NCBI GenBank assembly: GCA_024195585.1
Contig: SWBL01000543.1
Span: 1-22,446 of the forward strand
Length of the DNA stretch: 22,446 nt
Direction of reading: 5' to 3'
Source of the DNA: Aureobasidium sp. EXF-3400
Lineage: Eukaryota; Ascomycota; Dothideomycetes; Dothideales; Saccotheciaceae
A model generated the notes under the pieces. That model did no database searches. It was not told the origin of the DNA and worked only from the letters and a program-made list of their open reading frames with translations. Every line of letters begins with the position of its first letter. Position 1 is the stretch's first letter. Shown here one piece after another: positions 10,835-20,235 of this stretch. Position numbers and translations under genes: made by a program.

Positions 10835-12788
10835 ATGATGGGGAAGAAGTTGGCTCTGGGCCTAGCGCATCTTGTAAGTCTGCAGGCTGCAGATAACGCT
10901 GCGCACATTGGCTGACAATCACTTGGAGATTGGTCCGCACAAAGCGGATGATCGTGTACCCTCGTCCACCCCGAAAGAGAGTCCACCACCTTCGCCGTAT
11001 CCCGGACGTCGAGCTCCTCTGTCGTCAAAGGTCGAATCCGATCTACGTCTAGCCTGTGCTGGTGTTCTGGTCAACACCAAGCCTTCGCATCAATATGTCC
11101 CACCCGACGAACCCAAGCAAGCACTCGACTACGACGCCATCAAGAGATCTGCATCCACACGCAAGTCGCAAGACTCTCGCCCTTTCCCACCTCGTATCGA
11201 TTCAGCCGAAGACAAACACCCTCTAAAATATGCATACCGTCCAGATGCTGCCACTGATCAGCTCTTCTCAAAGTCGGATCCAGCCATTGACCCTGTCCAG
11301 TCCATCCTTGGCAGATCCAAGTATGACACGCCAATGGGTAGCCGTGCAAAGACGCCAGTACCCAACAACGTTCTTTCTCCTGGCAGCGATGCCGCTACAC
11401 GTCCTCGCGTTGTCAAGCGTTCTCTCTCTGGCGAGACTGATGGTTCTACCCCGATCACAGACGCGACAGAATACCACTGGAGTACTTCTACAGCCCCTAC
11501 CTCGGCCGCTATCACACCTGCACGTACCTCGAAGAGAGAGTCCTCGCACATACCTGTCGAGCAAGAGCCGGCGATCAGGAATGAAGCTTCCGCTATCGAG
11601 TGGATGCGTAACGAACTTGAACGTCGTCGTCAGAAACAGGATGCTGAAGAAGCAGAACAACAACAAGCTGCACTTCCTCCGTTATCTCGTGCTCCGAGTA
11701 GGTCACGAAGTATTCGGAGCATTCGAAGTCTTCGCGACAACATCAAAGAATACATCCGTCCATCCAGCTCTGGAGGTCCTAATGGAGAAAACAGCAGAGC
11801 ACCTAGCAGGTCCGCTTCACGCTCTTCATTGCGCTCTGACTCAAGGTCCCGAGATCCAGACATTCGCGGTGGTTGGAGAAGCTGGGGACGTACTCTGAAG
11901 AAGGAGCACGCCCAAACCGACGTGAGCAGATCAAATTCGAGGAGAGGAAGAGGCGAAAGCCCGAAACTTCCAAACTCGAAGAAGTCCGAAATCAACCTCA
12001 ACCGCGAGCTGCCTCCGCTTCCCAGTCTGGATCGGTGGAAAGACGAGCAACTCGCTCCTCCAACACGACCTGCACCTCAAGCGCCCGTACCCACACATCG
12101 TCCTTCTCGTTCTGTGCACAGTAAGAACGCCAAATCAGTAGACAGCGCGGTGAGCGAAAGAGACGAGATCATCGCAGCTCGTCTTGGTTCTCCAGTCAAA
12201 GAAAAGCCAGAGGTTTATATGCCTACTCGCTCACCCCGTCATACTGCAGCTACCAAGATGCCAAATCTTGCAACCGCCCACACCAGTAACAGTCTTGCAT
12301 CTGGTGCTCTTCCACGCAGCAAGTCTGCACATCGGGTCCGGACTCCAGAGCCTACATCATCGACTGTGCGGGCCATCTCTTCACACCAAGGCGGTGACCT
12401 CGCAAGTACTCGAATGCGATCACCAAGCAATCCGGCATTCTACACTGTGTCCACCGGATTTTCTGAGCACCGCAATTACGACAGCTCAAACATTCCTACC
12501 CCACTCGGTAGCATCAGCAGCGCCTCTACGAAGACTAAGGCAAAAGAAAGACCAGCCACTTCGAGCAAGCATGATCACAAACGCCGCCAGATGAAGGACG
12601 TCGTAGTCCGATCTCCTCCACCAGTGCCGCCCAAGGAAATCAATGACACCAAGAAGGCATGGTGGAACATCAAAGCCAAAAACAAGAAGCCTGCAACATG
12701 GATGGATCAACTCGAGAAGATGGGCGGAGTTAAGGATGGTATTCTAATTGCTGATGAGGCTTGCAGCGCACCTCACATCCACTACTAA
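10835..12788 (+). CDS. Hypothetical Ser/Arg-rich disordered protein
   Basis: The CDS is join(10835..10873,10929..12788), 632 residues, function unknown. The first exon is only 13 codons (MMGKKLALGLAHL). It ends in a consensus GTAAGT donor, and the 55-base intron has a CTGAC branch site. The following frame has no usable ATG near its start, so this first exon is the best start. Most of the protein is rich in Ser, Pro, Arg and Thr and should be disordered. A helical, charged patch (EWMRNELERRRQK, then E/Q-rich) lies at about 230-255. An RS-like region follows at about 265-330. The last 42 residues are different in character: WWNIKAKNKK, then TWMDQLEKMGG, ending HIHY. This looks like a folded or peptide-binding end. 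PPPVPPK just before it resembles an SH3-type ligand. Confidence 0.72.
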
Positions 12789-14080
12789 GCAATATCCTTG
12801 AAGACCTTTACGAATTCATGACTACTACAAAACATCATTCTGCTTTTTATCGTTTTATGGCGCAATGGGGAGTCTGAGCTGGGTTAATTCAAGAGCGTCG
12901 TCTTTGAGCAGAGGGAATTCTGGGATGGATGCACTCATTCGCCTTTTTTGGGCATTTTTCTTTTGTTCTATACATACACACCCTATATCATTCTCCTTCA
13001 TCCTTCCTCCGCAGTTCGATGGGGAAGTTCAATAACATTGGTTCACATCCTACAACATAGCCAAAGAGGTGCGTTCTCTCTCCCTCTCTCTCTCCCTCCC
13101 TCTCCCTCTCCCTCTAGAGTCATAGAAAGGCTTGTCTTTGCAAAACATCTGCCAGCCAGATGTGAACTAGCTAGCTTGACTGTGACGTCGGTTGATCAGC
13201 ACTGAAAGTCAGGTTCAAGCAAGGGATGTGACTGTGTATGAGAGCAGAAACAGTCGGGCCGATGCTGATGACAGCACTGTGGGCCATCAAGGTCGCGTGG
13301 GAAAAAAAAAGTTTGGCGCACACTGGAGTTGGGGGCGGGAATTGATACGCATACAACATCGAGAAATATTGCAAGTTGTATCGTAATTGACGGATCAAAA
13401 GATGTGTGCGCGCTTCAAGGAAGAACTGTATGGCATCACATCTCAAGACAAGAGCTGTGTCTACACACTAAAAGGCGCAAAGTGTGAAGTGCAAATATAT
13501 ACACAGCACAAGACCATCAAGAAACATCGATGCGTCACATCACAATTGCACATTGAAAATGGAACAGAACTTTTTTTTGCGAATAGCAGTTTTCTGATTT
13601 TCAGAACAGCCAACCGCAACGGTAAGGCTCTTTCAGATCCCAAAGGTGCAGCTTACGAAGCGTACACCGGTGTTAGAGAAGTGAAGACGAGGCCTTCCAA
13701 TTGCCAGGCAAATAAAAACACTCCATGATAATCTCGATGAGTGAAAAAGTGACCGACTCCCTCGTCCTAAGAAAGACGCAACAAAACATCGACACTTAAG
13801 AATTCTTCCCCCTCCTCAGCTTCAAGCTGCCAACAAGTGCGCCTTCCGAGCCAACGACCAGAAAAGGTAGTCGGCTGCAAAGATGGCGGAAACACATGCG
13901 AGCGAATCCGACAAGGTTGTGTAAGAGAAAAAAGCAGTGGCTCTCCAGAGATAGTCGCGAGTAAAGAGATGCGTTTGTCGACTTCAGTGGTGAGCGTTGG
14001 ACGAAAGAGCGTCCAAAAGATGTTTGTGGATTTTGTTCAAATCAAGGAGCCGTGATGATCGAGTTGTCGGGGCGAGTCAT
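12789..14080. other. Gene-free stretch of 1.3 kb between convergent genes
   Basis: This holds the 3' flanks of the Ser/Arg-rich gene (+) and of eL41 (-). It contains a CT-rich microsatellite (13074-13115), an A-run near 13302-13310 and a T-run near 13570-13577. Plus-strand frames around 13390-13728 and 13840-14055 are open but lack a good ATG and look random. On the minus strand all three frames stay open across about 13810-13915, without a supported gene model. Confidence 0.45.
13074..13115 (+). repeat. Polypyrimidine (CTCTCC-type) microsatellite
   Basis: About 42 bases made only of C and T, built from CT, CTCC and CCCTCT units. It is noncoding, about 290 bases past the stop of the upstream gene. 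It could be a slippage-prone simple repeat. Confidence 0.85.
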
Positions 14081-14225
14081 TTACTTGCTGTAAGTGGCAG
14101 TGGTTAGTCTATGCAAAGAGCGCGCGCATTGCGAAAGGCAGATAAAGAACTCACGATCTGGCTCTCGTCTTTCTTCTCTTGCGCTTCAGTCTGCGAACTC
14201 TCTTCTTTCTCCACTTGGCTCTCAT
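14081..14225 (-). CDS. RPL41: 60S ribosomal protein eL41
   Basis: eL41 is a short basic helix at the interface of the ribosomal subunits. The CDS is complement(join(14081..14087,14155..14225)), giving exactly 25 residues, the standard length. It begins MRAKWRKKRVRR and ends RARSK, matching the near-invariant family sequence. The 67-base intron (14088-14154) has a GTGAGT donor, a CTAAC branch site and a TTACAG acceptor, and splits the last Ser codon. Without splicing the frame would stop one residue short, losing the final Lys. A second intron with consensus ends lies six bases upstream of the ATG (14232-14294). The gene is divergent to the FHA kinase. The same frame is open further upstream, so an N-terminally extended reading is possible but unlikely. 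Confidence 0.95.
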
Positions 14226-14231
14226 CTTGGC

Positions 14232-14294
14232 CTGCAAAGAAGGATGAGTTAGTGGATTGCTCAAAGGCCAATTGAAAGTGCAATGCAAACTTAC
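14232..14294 (-). other. 5'UTR intron of RPL41
   Basis: On the minus strand this 63-base segment starts GTAAGT, contains CCACTAACTC as a branch site and ends TTCTTTGCAG. It sits six bases before the eL41 ATG. 5'UTR introns are common in fungal ribosomal protein genes. Its length is a multiple of three, and neither the spliced nor the unspliced form introduces a stop in the eL41 frame. Confidence 0.8.
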
Positions 14295-14525
14295 AGTATT
14301 GTCGAGATGAGTTGCGGTGATGAGGAAAGAGAGGGGAAGCTCAGCAGCTGCGAAGTTCAAATTGATAGTGCTACGGGCTGGCCGTGCGTGCGGCGGCGTT
14401 TGCCGTCTTGGCATCGAAGACGCTGTTTCCGACGTTTATCCAACGGGACTCTCGGGACTTGTCTTCGACACGGGCTCGAGTTACCATTACTGCTGTCCTT
14501 GTTTATGAATTGGTGAGAGGGTGTC
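14295..14525. promoter_or_regulatory. Compact divergent promoter, RPL41 / FHA kinase
   Basis: About 230 bases lie between the first RPL41 exon side and the kinase ATG. The minus strand carries a pyrimidine tract at 14322-14339 (CTTCCCCTCTCTTTCCTC), like the pyrimidine-rich starts of ribosomal protein transcripts. An RPL41 transcription start near there is plausible. A constitutive ribosomal promoter this close could influence the kinase. No TATA box is obvious. Confidence 0.45.
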
Positions 14526-16883
14526 ATGGCTGAGCAGCTTCCCATCGGTTATTTGACTCTTGTCAACGAGCATAGACGTCTGGTAGCTGAAGGTGTGTCG
14601 TCGGGTACTGTTTCTCCCTTGAGATGCTCAACCATTCTCACTCTTCTCCATTCAGATGTAATCAGTATCTGGCCCAAGCAGGAAATCGTCCTGGGATGCA
14701 AGCAACTTCAACAGTATGCTATCCCCGATGATTTTAGCTCGGCAATGTCCCTTAACAATCTTCTAGCTTTGTCGATGATTATGATCCAACCATTTCCTAT
14801 CGCCATCTGAAACTTCGTTGCGTTCAATTCGACGACGATGCGGCAACCTGGAACGTCGCTCCCATGCTCTACGCCGAAGACTTGTCCATCAATGGAACCG
14901 TACTTACTCGTGAGTGTTCCGCCGAAGATGGCTCAACAGTTCGACTTGATCATCAACTCAACAAGTCCATGGGTCCTGTGCTTCTTCGAGACGGTGACTC
15001 ACTATACTTGTCAAAGTCAACCTTTGTGCAGTACAGTGAGCTCAATCCTCGGGATGAATTCAACATGTCATTTATCATGGACTGTGAGGTCAAGGTAGGT
15101 CGGTGTGCACACACAATCTACTGCGAGATACTCACTCAGGAACAGCGCTTCCAGGAAGACTTTGCTATCTCTCCTCGTCTCATTAGTGCTGGTGGCCAAG
15201 GTAGTGTCTATGTTGCTTGGGATCGCAACGCTCAACAACAATTAGCATGCAAAGCCGTCTCTCTAGCTGGCGTGGATCTGACCTGCGACCAAAACACGAT
15301 TGAAGACTTCACTCAGGCCGCCTCCAATCGCGCCTCGAGAATGCAATCGATCAAGCTGCTGCGCAAAATACACCGTCTTGAGGTCGAGTATGAAGTTCTC
15401 AAGGATCTCAGTCATGTATGCTGTCTCTTGTTGTGGTCTTGAGCGGGCACTGATTCTGGGTAGCCGAACATCATTGACATGAGGAAGGTATACATCACGA
15501 CTCACCACATGTCAGTTTGAATTGTTGACCTCAGCACTGTGGTGCTATGCTGACCTCTTTCTCACAGCTACATCATACAAGAGCTCATGACTGGCGGCGA
15601 CCTGTTCTCCTATATTCTCTACAAGGGCGGTGTTCTGGGTAACACTCTGAGCGCAGTCATTACTCGTCAGCTACTGAAGGCCGTCCAATACTTGCACGAA
15701 AATGGCATCGTACATCGCGACATCAAACCCGAGAACATCTTAATGTCTTCATGGGACCACAGTACCCGTGTCGTCCTGACTGATTTCGGAATAGCAAAGC
15801 GGATCAGCCAGTCTAGTGTCTCGACCAGCCAGCCAGGCAGAATCTCTCGCATGTTCTCGAATTGCGGCACGTATGGTTTTACGGCTCCGTAAGTCAATGT
15901 GTCATCTTGACAGAAGAGCCTATCTAATGACAATGAGCAGTGAGATCAACAGACTCAATCCAACTATGGCAGAGAACAAAGGCTACAGCAGTGCAATCGA
16001 CCTTTGGTCAGTGGGGTGCGTCAGTGCACTCATGTTAACCGGCAGTCTCGCTTTCAACCACCGAGATGGTGAGCAAGACATTGGTCAGATCAACTCACGC
16101 TCCGTCAGCGCTTATGACCTCACTCAAATCGACCAAGGCAAGCAGAGCTGGGAGGAAGTGCCGAAGAGAGCGAGAGAATTTGTCATGTCTCTGCTCGTTT
16201 TGCAAGAGGACAAGCGTTCAACGGCCAAGAAAGCACTTGAGCATTCCTGGTTCACTAACCACACCTGCTCTGAGAGCTATGATGCTGTATACGAAAGGTC
16301 TATCTGCGACTGGAAGCCAAACACCACATCCAAGGAGAATATCATCGTCAATATTGACACTAGCGATATCGCTGTCCCTACTCCAAGCGCTTCGCAAGTT
16401 GTTCGTCAACGATCCGACTCTGCAGTCGTTCAGTCGAATTTCTTCCAGCTGCAAAAAGAGGACAATGGCGAGCAAATGGAGATGTCTTCAATTCCTGGCC
16501 GATTTTCCGAGCGGGAAGTAGACACGAATGACTATCTAGCCGCAAGCCCTGCATCTCAACCATCGCAAAATCTTGAAGACCAACCCGTCTCATCCGACCC
16601 TCTCTCGAACATCACAACTCGCTCTCCACGTCCCCATGCCCACTCGTCGGCGCTTCCCATATTGCCTCCTCGGTCTTCTGGCCGTAACCAAGACCTCGAC
16701 GTGTTGCAGCCGTCGGCACAATTCCGTCCACCGCAGTCCTCAGATCCGGATCAAGACCTTGATTCTCTCAGACCATCAGCACAATTGAGAAAACTGCAGG
16801 CATCACCAGAGTTTACATGGCCTTCGTCGCCGCCCAATAAGCGCAAAATGCGTTTGCCTTCTCCCGAGTTCCCTTGGTTGTGA
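14526..16883 (+). CDS. FHA-domain Ser/Thr protein kinase (Rad53/Cds1/Mek1-like)
   Basis: The CDS is join(14526..14592,14656..14713,14767..15094,15146..15415,15464..15510,15568..15888,15941..16883), 677 residues. An FHA domain (about 8-110) shows SYRH (52-55) and INGT. The kinase domain follows: glycine loop AGGQGSV (166-172), Lys187 in LACKAV, HRDIKPEN (Asp308), DFG (Asp329) and APE (363-365). DLWSVGC follows in exon 7. All catalytic residues are present, so it should be active. FHA plus a CAMK-type kinase is the layout of checkpoint and meiotic kinases (Rad53/Cds1, Dun1, Mek1), which act in DNA damage or recombination control. Which one this is cannot be settled here. The tail (about 450-677) is disordered, with SP sites and a tandem repeat. 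The usual FHA Gly-Arg is Gly-Cys (36-37). The acceptor of intron 3 is ambiguous: 15145 is preferred; 15139 would add Glu-Gln. Confidence 0.9.
16689..16814 (+). repeat. Degenerate tandem repeat in the kinase C-terminal tail
   Basis: Two copies of a 63-base unit encode QDLDVLQPSAQFRPPQSS (614-631) and QDLDSLRPSAQLRKLQAS (635-652). The spacing is 21 residues, and about 11 of 18 positions are identical. A second short motif, SPEF followed by Trp within two residues, occurs at 652-655 and again at 671-674 next to the C-terminus. Confidence 0.75.
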
Positions 16884-17118
16884 AATAGCCAAGGGATGTT
16901 TTGCTTACGAGTACGAATTGTAAAGGTGCTCATGAATGGCTGGTAACATGATGCTGATGATGCTACGATACTTGATGGCTATGTTTGTTTTCCCTCTCTT
17001 GCTATATATTATATCCCTTTGCTAGAATTGCGGTCATCTACATAGCTTTAGACTCATTGACATGAAATCTGAGAATTCAAACTGCTTCGCACATGCTTGC
17101 TCAAATTTCAGGACCTTC

Positions 17119-17856
17119 TTATCCCTCAGCTTTACTAAGACCAGCAGTGTCGGCCTTCAAATCCAACTTCTCCCACTCATCATCTCTAGGGAAACCAAGA
17201 TGATATCTTCCTGTCACAGCCCATTGCAAAAGTGCTTCATCTCCAGTCTCAAACTCCAATACATGGCCACCTTCAGGATCTTTGCCTTTCTCAGGCTCAG
17301 TCATGAAATGGCAATGCACACCTGCCACACTAACACCTTGCATCCATTCAGGACTGGCGATACCAAACATGGTCCCCTTGACATCCTGCACACTCCACTT
17401 TCTCGCATTCGCAGCAACCTCTGCAAGATCCTGTCCTTCATGCTCTTGCGGTCCTGCAATCCTCAACTGCAGCGATTTAAACTTTCCTTTGACTACAAAC
17501 GGCACAAAAGAATTCTTTCCACCCGCACCAGGTCCATTCTTCTCAAATACATCCACCAAGCCACTTTTCTTCAATCCCGCATTGGCCTTCATCTCAAACT
17601 CAGGCTGGAAGTTTGTCACTTGCACAAAAGGCAGAGAAGTGTACGGATCGGCGGGCTGCACTTTTCCGGAGCGCAGCATTTGCCAGGGTTTTCCGTCGAG
17701 GAAGAGGAGTTCGCCGTTCATGCGCGAAAAGGTGCCGATTCCGTGGGTGCCGTAGCCGGGCAGTTGGCCAGCAGAGGGACCGGAGTGGGCGAGGCCGGCC
17801 ATCAAGGCGCTGGCGGTGCTGAATTGGAATATGTCGTTGGGGATTTTGGAGACCAT
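17119..17856 (-). CDS. Alpha-acetolactate decarboxylase
   Basis: This enzyme converts (S)-2-acetolactate to (R)-acetoin and CO2, bypassing diacetyl and diverting carbon from valine synthesis. The gene is a single exon of 245 residues, close to the usual 235-260. The N-terminus (IFQFSTASALMAGL) and GIGTF..MNGELLFLDGK match the family. Zinc-binding histidines are in HCH (181, 183) and GGH (198); the gap between them is four residues longer than in typical bacterial enzymes. LQLR probably supplies the active-site arginine. No signal peptide follows the ATG at 17856. The frame stays open about 85 codons upstream without an ATG, and the translated stretch is basic and Ser/Thr-rich. A longer spliced form is therefore possible (see findings). 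The gene is tail-to-tail with the kinase, 235 bases apart. The family is best known from bacteria, so an ancient transfer is possible, but fungal members exist. Confidence 0.9.
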   Translation of the reverse strand: MVSKIPNDIFQFSTASALMAGLAHSGPSAGQLPGYGTHGIGTFSRMNGELLFLDGKPWQMLRSGKVQPADPYTSLPFVQVTNFQPEFEMKANAGLKKSGLVDVFEKNGPGAGGKNSFVPFVVKGKFKSLQLRIAGPQEHEGQDLAEVAANARKWSVQDVKGTMFGIASPEWMQGVSVAGVHCHFMTEPEKGKDPEGGHVLEFETGDEALLQWAVTGRYHLGFPRDDEWEKLDLKADTAGLSKAEG

Positions 17857-18462
17857 GATGGGTGGATGTTTGGCTTTATGGTGGAGTGTTATTATGTGCA
17901 AGGTGCTCAGAGATTGGAAAGGCCTCGATGCGATGGCAGGATCTCTGGTGAATGCTCTGGGTTGTCGAGATTGAGGAACTGAAGTGTTTCGTATGATACT
18001 TGATGTCTTTCCAGAGAAAGTGGAATGGTCGGTGGTTTTGATGACTGTGATCTGATGGACTTGCGTAGTCCGAAGTCCGGCTCCAAGCGTTGACTGACTT
18101 GCAACAAGCACTTGATAAAAGCGTCAATTCTTAGTCGCCGACAAGCGATTTGTATCCAAATTCTAGTCTCTGAAGACTCCTTTAGCAAGAATAGCGGTAT
18201 TGTACAAGTATGAAGATGTTGAGTGGACCATCTTTGGCAGGAGCGCAACTTGTCCTTGCCCAATGTTCAATGATGTCAACGCTGTTCGTTTCTCCGAACA
18301 TTTTTCGGCAACATCGTTCAGAACCATATTTGTCTAAACAACCACATCATGAATGCTAATATGGATTGATAATATACAGGACCCATGATAGCCTCTTTTA
18401 GGATTCAGTTTTGTAGATGCATATATGTCGTTGTTGTCGACTTCTCTTTCAGAGACACTTTC
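17857..18462. promoter_or_regulatory. Upstream region of the acetolactate decarboxylase gene
   Basis: About 600 bases between the decarboxylase ATG and the HIS6 stop codon, both on the minus strand. It must hold the decarboxylase promoter and 5'UTR and the HIS6 3'UTR. A minus-strand ATG at 18231 opens a 22-codon reading frame. That ATG could be either an upstream ORF or, with splicing, the true start of the decarboxylase. No TATA box was assigned. Confidence 0.4.
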
Positions 18463-19480
18463 TTACACCCTCGATTTGTTCCACTCACAACACTCGTCAA
18501 ACTTGACTCCATTGCCACCAAACACATCCAACGCACTTCCAATAGTCAAATCCACCTTTCCATCACTCAGTTTCTCTACCAATTCTAGATCCTGCAGATT
18601 GCGACCGCCTCCTGCGTATGTGACGGGGATAGCTGACCAAGCGGCAAGTTTACGGACAAGCTCTTCGTCGATGCCTTGTTGAAGGCCTTCATTGTCGGCT
18701 GCGTGGATAAGGAATTCAGAGCAGTAGGGTTGGAGCAGGGAGATTGATTCTGTTGTCGCAAGAGTATGTCTGTCAGTAGATGCAAAAGATTGAAGTAGAC
18801 TATCATGTGTTTGCAAAGCTCGAAAGGGTAAAAGATAGCAAAAGCAACTCACCAGCGGTCAGCTCCATATCAGTAAGGTCTTGCCATTTGTTCATGGCGA
18901 CGAACCATGTTTCGCCCTTGCGGCGGCAACTCAGATCAATGACGAGTTTCGAGGTGTCGTTGTCCAGCGCTTTGAGTACTGATTGCAAACGTTCCAAGGA
19001 GAATTTGCCAGAAGGGAAGAGGAAAGATGTGATAATGACCTTCGACAACATGAATCAGCATGTGCCATCTTCGACATTTGAACTTTTCATTTCTCTCCAA
19101 AACTTTTTCTCGTGCTGTTCGTGAGAAGTCCAATGTTCGAGAGGGACAACATAGACAAAACGATCATCAGTAAGACTCACCTTACTAGCACCTTTCTCAA
19201 TCCACTCTTTTGCATTCTCATCCTTGATACCACCACCAACTTGCAAATGCCCAGGCCAAGCTTCACAGGCCTCTCTGCAAGCATCCTCATTGCCAGGACC
19301 AAGCATAATCACATGAGCGCCCTCTAATGCATTCTCCTTGTATAGCTTTGCATAGTAGGATGACGGCAGTTTGGATGTAAAGTTTGTCTTGAGCTCCGAG
19401 CTGGTGGTTGTCAATGTGCCGCCGATGATTTGCTTTACGCTGCCTGCGTGCAGGTCTATACACGGGCGGAATTTGGTCAT
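18463..19480 (-). CDS. HIS6: Phosphoribosyl-formimino-AICAR-ribotide isomerase, histidine biosynthesis
   Basis: This enzyme catalyses the Amadori isomerisation of ProFAR to PRFAR, the fourth step of histidine biosynthesis, feeding the His7 step that yields IGP and AICAR. The CDS is complement(join(18463..18749,18853..19039,19181..19480)), 257 residues (yeast His6 has 261). The beta/alpha-barrel starts [10 protein letters not shown] with the catalytic Asp9, and the second catalytic Asp is in VIDLSCRR (about 135). Phosphate-binding loops are visible in [18 protein letters not shown] and TIGSALD. Introns are 141 bases (19040-19180) and 103 bases (18750-18852), longer than elsewhere in the window. 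Both have GTGAGT donors; the first ends AAG after a CTGAT branch site and the second CAG after CTGAC. The ATG follows family length and context. I saw no clear TGACTCA-type Gcn4/CPC1 site just upstream. Confidence 0.95.
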
Positions 19481-20235
19481 TGTGTTTGTGGGATAGGTGC
19501 TGTGGTTATGCTTTCTTCTGGTCGGTGGGTGTGACGCGGCTCTTTGGGTGTGCTGTGTTTTTGATGTCGAGTAGGGTGGTTTTGCAGTGGGAGGCACTTG
19601 GAGACGGCTGCAACTTCTCGCTTTTTGTGGAGACTTGGCTCGGCTTTCCCTTGAAGGCTCTCACAATGCTTCCATCACACAATCAAGAAACATTGCACAG
19701 CTGCTTTCATTTCTTCTACTCAAAAAACAGGGAGATCGTAGAAGAAAAGATATGGACAGTGTGAATTTTTGGTTGGAACATATGCTATCTTTCATGCATG
19801 CTATGACAGGATACGAAGGGGCTGCTTTGGGTATTCGACTACAGAATGATTCAAGATTAACGACTTTGTTTTCGACACTCGTTCCTTGCTCGGGATTCCA
19901 GTCTGTCTTTCCTTCTTCTACCATGGCTGGTGATATTTTGCGTTCTTGAGCTGTATTCAGATAGTTATCTCAGACTAGTGCAAGTGAAGGTGTTGTGGAT
20001 TATTGCCATGTCCGGCCCACACAAGGTCTTGAATGACTTGGTAAGTTTGCATGGACATACTTCATGACAGCTGTGTCGGATGGTGTACAGGATTGAAAGG
20101 GCTTCCGTCTGCTGACAGTACAATGATGAATTTTGTCTGTGAGAGGTCTGGGCGAGCCTGTGATGTCTCTCGAGAACACGGTCTGGTTATTGAAGATGGC
20201 CAACACTCAGTGATGGATTGTTGGTCCGAGTCGTA
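19481..20235. other. Upstream of HIS6, downstream of the IFI-like gene
   Basis: About 750 bases holding the HIS6 promoter and the 3' flank of the minus-strand IFI-like gene. A plus-strand frame is open from about 19587 to 19949, but its first ATG (19751) would leave a 65-residue product of random-looking composition, so I do not call it. No RNA gene or repeat seen. Confidence 0.4.

Noticed and set aside
13387..13728. Plus-strand open frame of about 113 codons
   Set aside because: It has no ATG at its start, a composition without protein-like character, and lies in a low-complexity, T- and A-run-containing gap.
13801..13915. Minus-strand frames that read like a protein end, after a TTTGCAG acceptor-like site
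   Set aside because: All three frames are open across the stretch, so openness means little. I could not connect it to a start codon or an upstream exon, and no family is recognisable.
18206..18231. Taking the upstream ATG at 18231 as the annotated start of the decarboxylase
   Set aside because: The splice sites needed are weak, and the shorter 245-residue form already covers the whole known enzyme family, so I kept the ATG at 17856 and report the longer model only as a finding.
19040..19180. C/D-box-like sequences (CTGATGA near the donor, CTGA near the acceptor) in the long first intron of HIS6
   Set aside because: The C-box has C where a purine is expected, and the D-box candidate overlaps the branch site. 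I found no clear terminal stem, no internal box pair and no guide sequence I could match. Not enough for a snoRNA call.
19587..19949. Plus-strand open frame of about 120 codons upstream of HIS6
   Set aside because: Its first true ATG leaves about 65 residues with no motif, and it overlaps the expected HIS6 promoter.
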